64,000 bases of DNA, from positions 868,001 to 932,000 of the forward strand of contig NZ_CP095046.1 of the NCBI RefSeq assembly GCF_022919215.1, written 5' to 3'. The DNA comes from Hymenobacter cellulosilyticus (GTDB lineage Bacteria; Bacteroidota; Bacteroidia; Cytophagales; Hymenobacteraceae). The position numbers and the translations under genes were made by a program. Of this stretch, positions 1-8,608 are shown in pieces. The notes below the pieces were generated by a model. The model was not told where the DNA came from. It worked only from the letters and a program-made list of their open reading frames with translations, and did not search any database. How positions within the stretch are numbered: position 1 is the stretch's first letter; each line of letters opens with the position of its first letter.

Positions 1-184
1 TAGCGAACAGCGTGTGGTCCTTGCCGATACCCACGTTCTGGCCGGGGTGGTGCTTGGTGCCGCGCTGACGCACGATGATGTTACCAGCAATGATATCTTG
101 ACCGCCGAAGATCTTCACGCCCAAGCGCTTAGAATGTGATTCGCGGCCGTTGTTGGAGCTACCTACGCCTTTCTTGTGTGCCAT
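1..184 (-). CDS. rpmA: 50S ribosomal protein L27 (partial, C-terminus outside window)
   Basis: L27 is a large-subunit ribosomal protein whose N-terminus reaches toward the peptidyl transferase centre. The visible 61 residues start [20 protein letters not shown] and continue through LGVKIFGGQ and [13 protein letters not shown], which is the canonical N-terminal half of L27. The gene is cut by the window edge, so roughly the last third is missing. It lies about 100 bases downstream of rplU on the same strand, the usual rplU-rpmA order, and is probably cotranscribed from the promoter in front of rplU. Identification is secure. Confidence 0.97.
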   Translation of the reverse strand, partial: MAHKKGVGSSNNGRESHSKRLGVKIFGGQDIIAGNIIVRQRGTKHHPGQNVGIGKDHTLFA

Positions 185-287
185 TGTATTTAGTACTTAG
201 TGCTTGGTTATCAGTGCTTAGAATGTCGCGTTAGAGCCGAACGACCCGGGCTTTCCCAGGTACCAGGCACTAACAACTAAGCTCTAA

Positions 288-593
288 TTAGCCGATGCTG
301 TTGATCATTACTTTGGTAAACTGCTGACGGTGACCGTTCAGCTTCTTGTAGCCCTTACGGCGCTTCTTCTTGAATACCAGTACTTTGTCACCCTGTACGT
401 GCGACAGGATGGTACCGGTTACGGTTACGTCCAGCGTGGGGGCACCAATGGTGATGGTCCCGTCGCTGTCGGTCAGCAGGGCCTTGCCCAGCTCTACCGT
501 ATCGCCGACGTTGCCAGCCAAACGGTGGGCGTATACAAATTTATTGGCTTCGACCTTGGTCTGCTTCCCGGCTATGTTGACAATTGCGTACAT
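288..593 (-). CDS. rplU: 50S ribosomal protein L21
   Basis: L21 binds 23S rRNA in the large subunit. The 101-residue product has the L21 landmarks: an N-terminal YAIVNIAGKQTKVE strand, a central VLVFKKKRRKGYKKLNGHRQ segment and a basic C-terminus, and the length is normal for the family. The ATG is followed directly by the expected YAIV start. rpmA follows on the same strand, the conserved L21-L27 pair. A promoter of Bacteroidota type lies about 30 bases upstream. Confidence 0.97.
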   Translation of the reverse strand: MYAIVNIAGKQTKVEANKFVYAHRLAGNVGDTVELGKALLTDSDGTITIGAPTLDVTVTGTILSHVQGDKVLVFKKKRRKGYKKLNGHRQQFTKVMINSIG

Positions 594-625
594 CGGCGTC
601 TTCGCGTTTTCTGAAAATTGGAAGG

Positions 626-657
626 CAAAAGTAGAAGTATCATTTCACAAAACCAAA
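626..657 (-). promoter_or_regulatory. Bacteroidota-type promoter for rplU-rpmA
   Basis: On the minus strand a -7 box TACTTTTG (626-633) sits 20 bases downstream of TTTG (654-657). This matches the Bacteroidota consensus TTTG-N19..21-TAnnTTTG recognised by the housekeeping sigma factor of the phylum. The predicted start of transcription gives a short leader of about 25-30 bases before the L21 ATG. The match is exact in both boxes, but no transcript evidence is available. Confidence 0.7.
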
Positions 658-771
658 CCTAACTCGTTAATCATCATTCAGTCGGGTCCCATGTAGGCTC
701 TACTGTGGCATCAGCACCAGTCGGTAATAGTTCCTTAAGGAACGCCTGAGCGGGTGCACGCATAGTAATTT

Positions 772-878
772 TGTGGATAATTCAGATTGTCCACAGGTGA
801 AATGTGGATAACTTTTGTAAAACCGGGGTAAATCCAGGTTTTTCGCCCGATTTTCGTCTATACCGCCAGTGTGGATAT
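772..878. promoter_or_regulatory. DnaA-box cluster upstream of nrdB
   Basis: Four 9-mers fit the DnaA box TTATCCACA within 107 bases. Two are perfect on the minus strand (772-780 and 803-811). One has a single mismatch on the plus strand, TTGTCCACA (787-795), and one has a single mismatch on the minus strand (870-878). They lie in a 480-base gene-free stretch between rplU and nrdB. In Escherichia coli, DnaA binds the nrdAB promoter and ties dNTP synthesis to replication, so an analogous role here is a reasonable inference. A replication origin is the main alternative. Confidence 0.6.
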
Positions 879-937
879 CTGTAGGTCATACAGAAAAATT
901 AGCGTAGAAAAAACGTGAATGAGGTGAAGCATGAGTT

Positions 938-945
938 TATATTTG
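938..945 (+). promoter_or_regulatory. possible -7 box for nrdB
   Basis: TATATTTG matches the Bacteroidota -7 consensus TAnnTTTG exactly. It lies about 130 bases before the nrdB ATG and 60 bases after the last DnaA box. No good TTTG -33 box is seen at the right spacing, so this is only a candidate. Confidence 0.35.
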
Positions 946-1073
946 ATGCTTCGACTCGGCTCAGTCCCCCTAAAAAGCGGCCAAACATTTCACCTTGGCC
1001 CGGGGTTGGCTAGCTGTTCTTCCTGCCCGTTCAGGTTTTGTCAGAAGATCTTTCCACGCCTTACTTCCTTGCT

Positions 1074-2033
1074 ATGGAACCCTTGCTCGTCGAGAATCCC
1101 AACCGCTTCGTGCTCTTCCCCATCCAGAATGATGATGTGTGGCAGATGTACAAGAAGGCCGAGGCCTCCTTTTGGACCGCCGAAGAAATTGACCTCTCCC
1201 AGGATCAGAAAGACTGGGACAACCTCAACGACAACGAGAAGCACTTCATCTCCCACGTGCTGGCGTTCTTTGCTGCCTCCGACGGCATCGTGAACGAGAA
1301 CCTGGCCGTCAACTTCATGCAGGAGGTGCAGATGCCCGAAGCCCGCTGTTTCTACGGCTTCCAGATCATGATGGAAAACATTCACAGCGAAACCTATTCG
1401 CTGCTGATTGACACCTACATCAAGAACCCCCAGGAGAAAGACCGCCTCTTCAACGCGCTGGAAACCGTACCCTGCGTGAAGAAGAAAGGCGAGTGGGCCC
1501 TGAAGTGGATCAACTCCGAGAATTTTGCCGAGCGCATCATTGCCTTTGCCGCCGTGGAAGGCATCTTCTTCTCGGGCTCGTTCTGCTCCATCTTCTGGCT
1601 CAAGAAGCGCGGCCTGATGCCGGGTCTGACCTTCTCCAACGAGCTGATTTCGCGCGATGAGGGTCTGCACTGCGACTTCGCCTGCCTGCTTTACAGCTAC
1701 CTGCAGAACAAGCTCAGCGAGGAGCGCGTGCACAGCATCATCCGCGACGCGGTAAGCATCGAGCAGGAGTTCGTGACTGACGCCCTGCCCGTGAATCTGA
1801 TCGGCATGAATGCCAAGAGCATGGCCCAGTACATCGAGTTTGTGGCTGACCGCCTGCTGCAGAGCCTGGGCTACAGCAAGATCTACAACTCGACCAACCC
1901 CTTCGACTTCATGGAGATGATTTCGCTGCAGGGCAAAACCAACTTCTTCGAAAAGCGCGTGGCTGAGTACCAGAAAGCCGGCGTGATGAGCGAGCGGACC
2001 GAAAACGCCTTCTCCCTCGACGAGGACTTTTAA
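1074..2033 (+). CDS. nrdB: ribonucleoside-diphosphate reductase, small (R2) subunit
   Basis: NrdB houses the di-metal centre and tyrosyl radical that drive reduction of ribonucleotides by NrdA. The 319-residue product carries the R2 metal-ligand pattern: Asp in EEIDLSQD, Glu and His in MENIHSETY (whose Tyr is the likely radical site), Glu in AVEGIFF, and Glu plus His in [10 protein letters not shown]. It ends in an acidic tail, FSLDEDF, typical of the peptide that docks on NrdA. I chose the ATG at 1074 ([12 protein letters not shown]), which matches the usual Bacteroidota R2 start; an upstream in-frame TTG at 1038 would only add 12 unlikely residues. nrdA follows after one unrelated membrane-protein gene. 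DnaA boxes lie upstream and a terminator follows. Confidence 0.96.
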   Translation: MEPLLVENPNRFVLFPIQNDDVWQMYKKAEASFWTAEEIDLSQDQKDWDNLNDNEKHFISHVLAFFAASDGIVNENLAVNFMQEVQMPEARCFYGFQIMMENIHSETYSLLIDTYIKNPQEKDRLFNALETVPCVKKKGEWALKWINSENFAERIIAFAAVEGIFFSGSFCSIFWLKKRGLMPGLTFSNELISRDEGLHCDFACLLYSYLQNKLSEERVHSIIRDAVSIEQEFVTDALPVNLIGMNAKSMAQYIEFVADRLLQSLGYSKIYNSTNPFDFMEMISLQGKTNFFEKRVAEYQKAGVMSERTENAFSLDEDF

Positions 2034-2055
2034 GCTAAATCCAGCTTCCTTTTTC

Positions 2056-2090
2056 AGCCCGGCTCCTTCGCAAAAAGGGCCGGGCTTTTT
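2056..2090 (+). terminator. intrinsic terminator of nrdB
   Basis: AGCCCGGC (from 2056) pairs with GCCGGGCT (ending 2086), followed by a T run. It begins 22 bases after the nrdB stop and is a classic Rho-independent terminator. Confidence 0.8.
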
Positions 2091-2133
2091 GCTGCCCGCG
2101 TAAGAAATTCCGGTACCTGCCGTTACTGGCGTT

Positions 2134-2955
2134 ATGGCTCTGCTACCCCGACTAAAGCGTGTGTTCTCCCTGTTCCGGCAGCGGTTGCCGTTTCTCAACA
2201 TCTGGCTGGCCGCCGCCGCCTGGACGGCCAATTACTTTGTGCAGATGTTCTGTCAGCCCGTGGTGTGGGCGGGCCTGGCCTTGGTAGCGGCCGTCGGCGC
2301 TTTTTTAGCTTGGCCCTGGCTGACCCATACTCCTGAGCTCGTTCGGTACGGTGCTGTCTTCCTGCAAGGCCTGGCTTTTACTGTTTGCTGCTACTGCGTA
2401 CTGTTTTTGCAGCCCGCCACCTTGGTCTGGACGCTGCTCATGGGCTTCTTGCTGTTCCCGCTGCTAAGTTGGGTACCGGTGCTGTTTGGGTTGCAGATTC
2501 TCTGGCGTATTGGCCGCAGTCCATTGCGCGGTGCCTGGCTGGTAGGCCTACTGGGCGCCACGGTGCTGCTGCCGGTCCAGTTGTGGTTTTATCGGGAGTA
2601 CCAGGCTATAGAAGGCATAGCCACCAAACTGGCACACCAGCACCAACTCACCACCCACAACCTGGCCCAGGTGCTGCCGCAAACCTACGTGGCGGAGCGC
2701 ATCGTGGGTATGCATTTTCGGTATCACACCCAGGTCGAATTTTACGACGGCTGGCGCCCACCGCTGCACGACCCGTTGCTGGGTTTCAGCTACTTTTTGC
2801 GTAATCATCAGGACCCGCTGGCGGTGGGGCCCGGTGAGGTTAACCGGGTGCAGCTGTATCGGGCCCTCTTTCCCGACCGGCCCATTAAGCCCAACTGCCT
2901 CTGCGCCTACGGCTACGATGGGAAGACCTACCGCAAGTGGGACCCCGCGCTTTAG
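2134..2955 (+). CDS. multi-pass membrane protein of unknown function
   Basis: I do not recognise this 273-residue protein. The first 155 residues contain four or five hydrophobic segments (for example around residues 20-45, 45-65, 75-95, 97-120 and 130-150), so it is an inner-membrane protein. The C-terminal 115 residues are soluble and rich in Tyr, His and Pro, ending PIKPNCLCAYGYDGKTYRKW. It sits between nrdB and nrdA on the same strand but is separated from each by a terminator or a long gap, so it is probably its own transcription unit. Similar small orphan membrane proteins are common in Hymenobacter-like genomes. No catalytic motif is visible. Confidence 0.6.
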   Translation: MALLPRLKRVFSLFRQRLPFLNIWLAAAAWTANYFVQMFCQPVVWAGLALVAAVGAFLAWPWLTHTPELVRYGAVFLQGLAFTVCCYCVLFLQPATLVWTLLMGFLLFPLLSWVPVLFGLQILWRIGRSPLRGAWLVGLLGATVLLPVQLWFYREYQAIEGIATKLAHQHQLTTHNLAQVLPQTYVAERIVGMHFRYHTQVEFYDGWRPPLHDPLLGFSYFLRNHQDPLAVGPGEVNRVQLYRALFPDRPIKPNCLCAYGYDGKTYRKWDPAL

Positions 2956-3047
2956 CCGGTCCGCTGTCCGACGAAGCCCGCAGCCCTTGGCTCAGTATGA
3001 GCTCGAACTCTGCTTACCGCTGGAAAATAGTAGGCCTTGGAATCAGC

Positions 3048-3082
3048 CAAAAAGCCCCCGACCGGCGCCGAGGCCTTTTTGC
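3048..3082 (+). terminator. probable terminator hairpin
   Basis: An imperfect stem flanked by an A run on one side and a T run on the other (AAAAAGCC...GGCCTTTTT) lies about 95 bases after the membrane-protein gene. The flanking runs would let it act on both strands. The rest of 2956-3385 shows no gene. Confidence 0.5.
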
Positions 3083-3239
3083 TTTCCAGGCCGCGGGCCC
3101 CTACCCCGACAATACCGAATCCTGCGCACATTGCCAACCCTATTTCCGGGGTCATTCTGGCCCTATATAGTAGGGTGCGAATGACGAAAAAGGGCCTGAA
3201 CAGCACCGTTTTAGCCTAATGTGGAAAACTTCTAAACTT

Positions 3240-3247
3240 TAGGTTTG
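3240..3247 (+). promoter_or_regulatory. possible -7 box for nrdA
   Basis: TAGGTTTG is an exact TAnnTTTG match, giving a leader of about 130 bases before the nrdA ATG. A short inverted repeat, GGAAG...CTTCC, follows at about 3259. No clear -33 TTTG is present. Confidence 0.4.
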
Positions 3248-3385
3248 TCCTACCCAACGGAAGCGGATAACTTCCGCATCAGGAAGGCCGGAAAAGTTCC
3301 CGGCTGCTCCCGTTTTTGCACGTAGTCCCCGCCCTTTCACGGCGTGGTGTTTTCATACACAAATTCAATACAACCTCGCACGCTT

Positions 3386-5763
3386 ATGCTGGTAATCAAA
3401 CGCGACGGCCGCCGCGAATCCGTGAAATTCGATAAAGTCACGGCACGCATCGAGAAGCTCTGCTATGGGCTCAACCAGAACTTCGTTTCCCCCATTGAGG
3501 TAGCCAAGAAGGTCATCGACGGCATCTATGATGGCGTGACCACCGTGGAGCTCGACAACCTGGCGGCCGAAACCGCTGCTTCGCTCACCACCAAGCACCC
3601 TGACTACGCCATCCTGGCGGCCCGCATTGCGGTAAGCAACCTGCACAAGGTGACCTCGAAGTCGTTTTCGAGCACCATGAAGCGCCTCTACACCTACGAG
3701 GACCCCAAGACCGGCGAGAATGCCTCGCTGATTGCCAAGGACGTGTGGGAAATCATCCACAAGCACGCCGCTACCCTGGACTCGGCCATTATCTATGACC
3801 GCGACTATAGCTACGACTACTTCGGCTTTAAAACCCTCGAACGGAGCTACCTGCTGCGCGTAGACGGCAAAGTAGTGGAGCGCCCCCAGCACATGCTCAT
3901 GCGTGTCGCCATTGGCATCCACAAGGAGGATATCGAGTCGGCCATTGAGACCTACGAGCTGATGTCGGAGCGCTGGTTTACCCACGCCACGCCCACGCTC
4001 TTCAACGCCGGCTCGCCCAAGCCCCAGCTGAGCTCCTGCTTCCTGCTCACGATGAAGGACGACTCCATCACGGGCATCTACGACACGCTGAAGAACTGCG
4101 CCCAGATTTCGCAGTCGGCCGGCGGTATCGGTCTGAGCATTCATAACGTGCGCGCCACTGGCTCCTACATCAAGGGCACCAACGGCACCAGCAACGGCAT
4201 CATCCCGATGCTGAAGGTGTTCAACGACACGGCCCGCTACGTAGACCAGGGCGGCGGCAAGCGCAAAGGCGCCTTCGCCATCTACATCGAGCCCTGGCAC
4301 GCCGATATCTTCGACTTCCTGGACTTGAAGAAAAACCACGGCAAGGAGGAAAACCGCGCCCGCGACCTGTTCTACGCCCTCTGGACTCCCGACCTGTTCA
4401 TGAAGCGCGTGGAAGCCAACGGCGACTGGACGCTGATGTGCCCCAACGAGTGCCCCGGCCTGGGCGACACCTGGGGCCCCGAGTTCGAGAAGCTTTACAT
4501 GAAGTATGAGCGCGAAGGCCGCGGCCGCCGCACCGTGAAGGCGCAGGACCTGTGGTTTGCCATCCTGGAAAGCCAGACCGAGACCGGCACGCCCTACATG
4601 CTGTTCAAGGATGCCGCCAACAGCAAGAGCAACCAGCAGAACCTGGGCACCATCAAGTCGTCGAACCTGTGCACCGAGATTATGGAGTACACCGACGAGA
4701 ACGAAATTGCCGTCTGCAACCTGGCTTCCCTGGCCCTGCCCGCTTCCTGAAAGAGGAAAACGGCCACCTGGTGTTCGACCACCAGAAGCTGTATGACGTG
4801 ACGTACCACGCCACTAAGAACCTGAACAAGGTAATCGACATCAACTACTACCCCGTAGTGGAAGCCGAGAACTCCAACCGCCGCCACCGCCCCATCGGCC
4901 TCGGCGTGCAGGGCCTGGCCGATACCTTCATTGCCCTGCGCATGCCCTTCGAGAGCGACGAAGCTAGCGGCTTGAACAAGGACATCTTCGAAACCATCTA
5001 CTTCGCGGCCATGACGGCCTCCAAGGACCTGGCCAAGAAGGACGGCGCCTACGAGACCTTCAAAGGCTCGCCCCTAAGCCAGGGCAAGTTCCAGTTCGAC
5101 CTCTGGAACGTGCAGCCCGACTCGGGCCGTTGGGACTGGGAAAGCCTGCGCCAGGAAGTGGTAGAGCACGGCGTGCGCAACTCCCTGCTGGTGGCTCCTA
5201 TGCCCACGGCCTCGACGGCGCAGATCCTGGGCAACAACGAGTCGTTTGAGCCTTACACCTCCAACATCTACGTGCGGCGCGTGCTCAGCGGCGAGTTTAT
5301 GGTGGTGAACAAGCACCTGCTCAAGGACCTGGTGAAGCTCGGCATCTGGAACGAGCAGATGAAGAACGACATCATTGCCGCCAACGGCTCGGTGCAGAAC
5401 ATTCCGACCATCCCGCAGCACATCAAGGACCTGTATAAGACGGTGTGGGAGATTTCCCAGCGCCGCATCATTGATATGTCGGCCGACCGGGGTGCCTACA
5501 TCTGCCAGAGCCAGAGCCTGAACCTGCACGTGATGAACGTGAACTTCGGCAAGCTGACCAGCATGCACTTCCACAGCTGGAAGAAGGGCCTGAAAACCGG
5601 CATGTACTACCTGCGCACCAAAGCCGCCGCCGACGCCATCAAGTTCACGGTGCAGAAGCAAGCCGCCGAAACCCTGGAGCCCCTGAACGCCATGGCCCAG
5701 AACGCCTCGGACATGGCCTGCTCCCTGGATAACCCGGACGCCTGCGAGGCCTGCGGGTCGTAA
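3386..5763 (+). CDS. nrdA: ribonucleoside-diphosphate reductase, large (R1) subunit; frame break near 4740
   Basis: NrdA binds substrate and effectors and reduces ribonucleoside diphosphates. The corrected product is 792 residues. It starts with an ATP-cone ([17 protein letters not shown]), contains the active-site cysteine region SSNLCTEI, the C-terminal half motif [15 protein letters not shown], and the CEACGS tail that relays reducing equivalents. The frame closes at 4750 after NLASLALP. Adding one C to the CCC run at about 4738-4740 restores [16 protein letters not shown] and one continuous R1, so I read the break as a missing base in the sequence, not a real mutation in an essential gene. 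The ATG at 3386 is chosen because the ATP-cone begins there. Confidence 0.93.
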
Positions 5764-5764
5764 G

Positions 5765-6052
5765 ATGTTAGACGGCTATAGGGTCGACTTCGGTAAGGTC
5801 AACTGGAACTGGTGTGGCAGTTACAGCATTCTACAGGAGGAAATAGAAGAGCTTCTTCTACTTCCTCCTCGTAGTGGGCTTTACCCGAAAGAAGCTGGGG
5901 CTTACGAAGTTGTCGGATACACGAAACATCGGAAATTTCTTTCGGTTACCTTTACGTTACATGATGACCACGTTGTCATCGAAGACGTAATTTTGCCGAG
6001 CTATGAAACCATCCAAGACGTCATCCTCCGCCAACTCGCAGCCGGCCTCTAA
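5765..6052 (+). CDS. small unrecognised protein, possible BrnT/RelE-like toxin
   Basis: This 95-residue product starts one base after the nrdA stop codon. It is AT-richer than nrdA and unlike a housekeeping gene. The middle reads YEVVGYTKHRKFLSVTFTL, which loosely recalls the small beta-sheet toxins of the BrnT/RelE type (GYT...FLTVIFTL), and the next gene encodes a 43-residue partner-sized protein 7 bases downstream. That layout fits a toxin-antitoxin pair, but no catalytic residues can be assigned, so the function is inference. It may be cotranscribed with nrdA. Confidence 0.5.
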   Translation: MLDGYRVDFGKVNWNWCGSYSILQEEIEELLLLPPRSGLYPKEAGAYEVVGYTKHRKFLSVTFTLHDDHVVIEDVILPSYETIQDVILRQLAAGL

Positions 6053-6059
6053 TCTTTCG

Positions 6060-6191
6060 ATGGCTGGTAAGACAGCTGAAGAGTACGAACGTGCCCGCAC
6101 CGGCGGCATGCTGACTAAGCAACAGTTCTTGACTCATCTGCGCAAAAATGGCCAACTACCGCCTGATACCAATTGGCAGCTGGCATCATAG
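6060..6191 (+). CDS. 43-residue protein, possible antitoxin partner
   Basis: A very short reading frame begins at ATG 6060, 7 bases after the preceding stop; an alternative ATG at 6003 would overlap the upstream gene by 50 bases. The product, MAGKTAEEYERARTGGMLTK and onward, is charged and helical-looking, with a C-terminal LRKNGQLPPDTNW. Size, order and spacing suit an antitoxin of the preceding protein, but there is no recognisable DNA-binding fold. A terminator follows within 25 bases, so the pair ends a transcription unit. Confidence 0.4.
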   Translation: MAGKTAEEYERARTGGMLTKQQFLTHLRKNGQLPPDTNWQLAS

Positions 6192-6212
6192 TTTAGCTAA
6201 ACGTGAATAAGA

Positions 6213-6247
6213 AAAAGCCCTAAGCGTAAACGTTTGGGGCTTTTTTG
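6213..6247 (+). terminator. intrinsic terminator
   Basis: AAGCCC pairs with GGGCTT around an AT-rich loop and is followed by six Ts (6241-6246). It closes the nrdA-distal small genes. Confidence 0.7.
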
Positions 6248-6301
6248 TTTGCTTACGCTACAAAACAGGACTCCTCCTTCCTTTTCACGAATCCGTTTAG
6301 C

Positions 6302-6718
6302 ATGAAATATCTGATACTTGCGCTCCTTCTTGGCCTCGCATTCTTGAGTAGTGCCTATATACCCCACAGCCGGCCTATCAGATCTATTCCAGTGAGCATG
6401 GACTATCTTCAGGCTTGTGAAGAAGGCAACGAGTGCCGCCCGATTATAGTGATCCGGAAAAAAGGTGAGCGAATAGAGCTAGCCTTACCGGGGATGATTA
6501 GAACCTCCGTTACTCTTTGGGACGAAGAGAATTACAACAGGCTGATAAAACGCGCTGGTACTTATCAGCCCATCCAAAGAACAGGAACAGGCAATACTAT
6601 TGAGCCCCAAAAAATGAAATTGGCGTTGAGTAAATTAATAGATGGCACTTACTACATGTGGATAGCAGGAGATTCAGCAGGCGGTATTTTTCGAGTACAG
6701 TTGACAACAGAATCCTAA
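6302..6718 (+). CDS. small secreted protein of unknown function
   Basis: The ATG at 6302 gives a 138-residue product with a clear signal peptide, MKYLILALLLGLAFLSSAYI; the longer frame from 6245 would bury it. The mature part has a Cys pair (ACEEGNECRP) that could form a disulphide, and a beta-rich remainder ending GGIFRVQLTTES. The short Cys-X7-Cys element and the LSKLIDGTYYMWIAGDSAGG ending look like a small exported beta-sandwich. It shows no lipobox. Family unknown. Confidence 0.5.
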   Translation: MKYLILALLLGLAFLSSAYIPHSRPIRSIPVSMDYLQACEEGNECRPIIVIRKKGERIELALPGMIRTSVTLWDEENYNRLIKRAGTYQPIQRTGTGNTIEPQKMKLALSKLIDGTYYMWIAGDSAGGIFRVQLTTES

Positions 6719-6834
6719 GCTAGGCCAACAACACCCCGAAACCGCGCCGCCTGGAGATATAAGGGTGACGTAGTCGTTTTGATGGGGCAGGCACAGCCGG
6801 GAACTGGAGCGACAAACGCTACTTTCGCACCAAC

Positions 6835-7158
6835 ATGGATATACAGTGGCCTACCCAAGACTTTATGGAGGAACTCAAGGCAAAGGCCTATGCAGCTACT
6901 CTAAAACTTATGTCCAACCCCAGCGAAGAGCATGAAATAGACTACCAACGATTGAAGGGATACCGGCTGCAAGACTTAGCAGTTGAATTTAACCAGCTGT
7001 CGATAGTAATGCAGAACGGCCGCCGGTCCCATTTCTTCCGGGTGGGGCATAATATTGGGCTGCCACCAAAAAATGCGCCCATGCTGCCCATGTTCCATTA
7101 TGATGTCGAGTTTTCGCCTACCGGTGAAGTGTGGGACGATTTCTTCAAGCAGTTCTAA
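6835..7158 (+). CDS. hypothetical protein, cytosolic, orphan
   Basis: The 107-residue product has no signal or membrane segment. It contains HFFRVGHNIGLPPKNAP and ends FSPTGEVWDDFFKQF. Small acidic orphan proteins of this size in AT-richer patches are often immunity proteins, but no toxin gene is next to it. The upstream gap holds a block (from about 6747, CGCCGCCTGGAGATA) that is repeated before the gene at 7778, hinting at a shared origin of the two units. Confidence 0.45.
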   Translation: MDIQWPTQDFMEELKAKAYAATLKLMSNPSEEHEIDYQRLKGYRLQDLAVEFNQLSIVMQNGRRSHFFRVGHNIGLPPKNAPMLPMFHYDVEFSPTGEVWDDFFKQF

Positions 7159-7165
7159 TCCTCCC

Positions 7166-7314
7166 GCAGTCGCTCGGCTGGGCCGAGTGACGCTTACGCT
7201 CTGAGCAGCTATGCTGCGAATTAATCTGGGTCGTTGGAACGATACCTACCGGCGCGGGACCCTCGCGGCAAAGCCGCTCCGCGTAGTCGTCACTCGGCAC
7301 AGCCGAGCGACTGC
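7166..7314. repeat. inverted repeat pair with a third copy at 9104-9129
   Basis: The 26-mer at 7166-7191 is the reverse complement of 7289-7314 with one mismatch. The same 26-mer occurs at 9104-9129 with two mismatches, and a 15-base fragment is at 7646-7660. Each copy is itself partly palindromic around CTCGGC..GCCGAG. They lie only between genes of this orphan cluster, like REP-type elements. Confidence 0.65.
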
Positions 7315-7333
7315 CGACATCCTGTAACTGAAT

Positions 7334-7612
7334 ATGTCTGGGCACCGCTTCCTTTTAGTAGTTCTGTATCTAGTAGCTATACTTGCCACGATACCCCTTG
7401 TTGCCTACGCCCTGGGGAATAGCCTTGGCTTTTCTACCAGCTGGGCCTTCATCCTGTTTCGCTTGCTGGGAAGCCCAATTCTGTTGTTCCTGTCCGGCGG
7501 AATATTAGCCACGCAAGGCAGAATGCATAGCGTCTTTGGAGTACTCTTCCTGCTGATAGGAATCAGCTGGTGCGTGACTCTTTATTACGAGTTCCGGGAT
7601 GGGACAGCCTGA
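7334..7612 (+). CDS. small membrane protein
   Basis: The 92-residue product consists of three hydrophobic stretches (about residues 6-28, 38-58 and 65-83) with short polar ends, so it is an integral membrane protein with three likely helices. There are no functional motifs. It starts 20 bases after the right arm of the inverted repeat and belongs to the orphan cluster. Frame, start and hydrophobic pattern support a real gene. Confidence 0.5.
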   Translation: MSGHRFLLVVLYLVAILATIPLVAYALGNSLGFSTSWAFILFRLLGSPILLFLSGGILATQGRMHSVFGVLFLLIGISWCVTLYYEFRDGTA

Positions 7613-7777
7613 GTTAGCTATGTAAGCCAGAGGCACTAGTAGCTTGGCTGTGCCGAGTGAATGAGGAGCAGTTTCTGTCCGTTTCCTTTACCTTCCGCCA
7701 CCTGGAGATACCTGAGCGGAGTTGTCGTTCTGAATGCGCCCGACATAAATGGTGAATTTACAGTCTAACGTCCAACT

Positions 7778-8155
7778 ATGATGGCACACTGTTGCGGAAC
7801 GGTTTACTTCGAGGAACCACTGCCGACTTTAGATGTCATTGTCCAAAAGACAATGGAGAATACCGGCTTAATACTGACGTATGAAAATGAAAGAGAAATA
7901 GTAATAGAATGTAATGATCTGGGGGTATTCACTTTGGTAAACTTCAAGGAGTCGTCTGGCTATTATCGTGTCGACACGTTCCACTACCCTAGCCCTCCTC
8001 ATGCATACCTCTTAATGGCTATTTTAAATACACTTGTGCAGTTAGGTGGTGCATATCGAATAGTAGCTCCCAATAAGACTGTGGAATGTACAGTCCCTGC
8101 GTGGGCTAAACTTCCGTGGGGAGCAGCACAACCCCTAATTCGAAAAAAGACCTAG
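7778..8155 (+). CDS. hypothetical protein
   Basis: The 125-residue soluble product has no recognised domain. Two Cys residues at the start (MMAHCCGTVYF) and a mid-protein YYRVDTFHYPSPPHAY are its most distinctive parts. Codon use is AT-richer than in the flanking housekeeping genes, as for the other members of the 5765-8155 cluster. The upstream block CGCCACCTGGAGATA (about 7697) matches the one before the gene at 6835. Confidence 0.45.
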   Translation: MMAHCCGTVYFEEPLPTLDVIVQKTMENTGLILTYENEREIVIECNDLGVFTLVNFKESSGYYRVDTFHYPSPPHAYLLMAILNTLVQLGGAYRIVAPNKTVECTVPAWAKLPWGAAQPLIRKKT

Positions 8156-8195
8156 ATGCTCGTCGCTTCTGCAGTTGCTAAGCCACTGCCAAGGC

Positions 8196-8513
8196 TCATC
8201 CATGCTCCTGCTTAAACTTCAGGAAGTTTTGGAGCAGGCGTTTGATGTTCTCGGCGCCTACAGGGTTGGCCGAATGAACATTAAAGTTTTCTACCACCAG
8301 ATCATTCTCGACCAGCCACTTGGCGCAATCGTAGCCGCTTTTCACTTCGCAATTGTGCTCGTCGTCCCAGCCCAGGTCGTGGTCGAAAGATATTTCCTGG
8401 GGCAGGCCGAGCTGCTTGATGGTAGCCACAAACTCCTCGTAGCTCCGTACGACTGTCCACCCGTCGCCCTTTGGCGTGCGGATATCATCGAGGTATAGCT
8501 TGTAGCCCGGCAT
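8196..8513 (-). CDS. cyclic-phosphate processing receiver-domain (cREC) protein
   Basis: The 105-residue protein is one compact domain starting YKLYLDDIRTPKGDGWTVVR and containing ISFDHDLG, GYDCAKWLV and FNVHSANPVGAENI. These are the conserved blocks of the stand-alone receiver-like family called cyclic-phosphate processing receiver (cREC), predicted by others to act on cyclic nucleotide or RNA phosphate ends. Asp and His residues of DHD and the HSANP motif are the likely active-site set. There is no fused partner here, and the gene faces the orphan cluster convergently. The family call is fairly firm; the biochemical role is prediction. Confidence 0.75.
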   Translation of the reverse strand: MPGYKLYLDDIRTPKGDGWTVVRSYEEFVATIKQLGLPQEISFDHDLGWDDEHNCEVKSGYDCAKWLVENDLVVENFNVHSANPVGAENIKRLLQNFLKFKQEHG

Positions 8514-8608
8514 AGCGCTGAAATGGAGGGTTAGGGATTGGCAAACATACGTTTATTGGGAGCCTAGTGCGCAGTAGGGTTCTTCACCCCGCTCCCGTAG
8601 CTTGCGGC

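Noticed and set aside
772-878. Chromosomal replication origin at the DnaA-box cluster
   Set aside because: No dnaA, dnaN or clear AT-rich unwinding element is next to it; nrdB control is a simpler reading. It cannot be excluded without GC skew.
1041-2231. Long minus-strand frame opposite nrdB (396 codons)
   Set aside because: It is a shadow of nrdB: Val/His/Gly/Gln-rich product with no domain, typical of antisense frames in high-GC DNA. The same holds for long antisense frames at 3365-4339, 16991-17860 and 14587-15570.
4730-4760. Programmed ribosomal frameshift in nrdA
   Set aside because: No slippery heptamer or downstream pseudoknot is evident, and the same one-base G/C-run loss recurs in at least 18 other genes.
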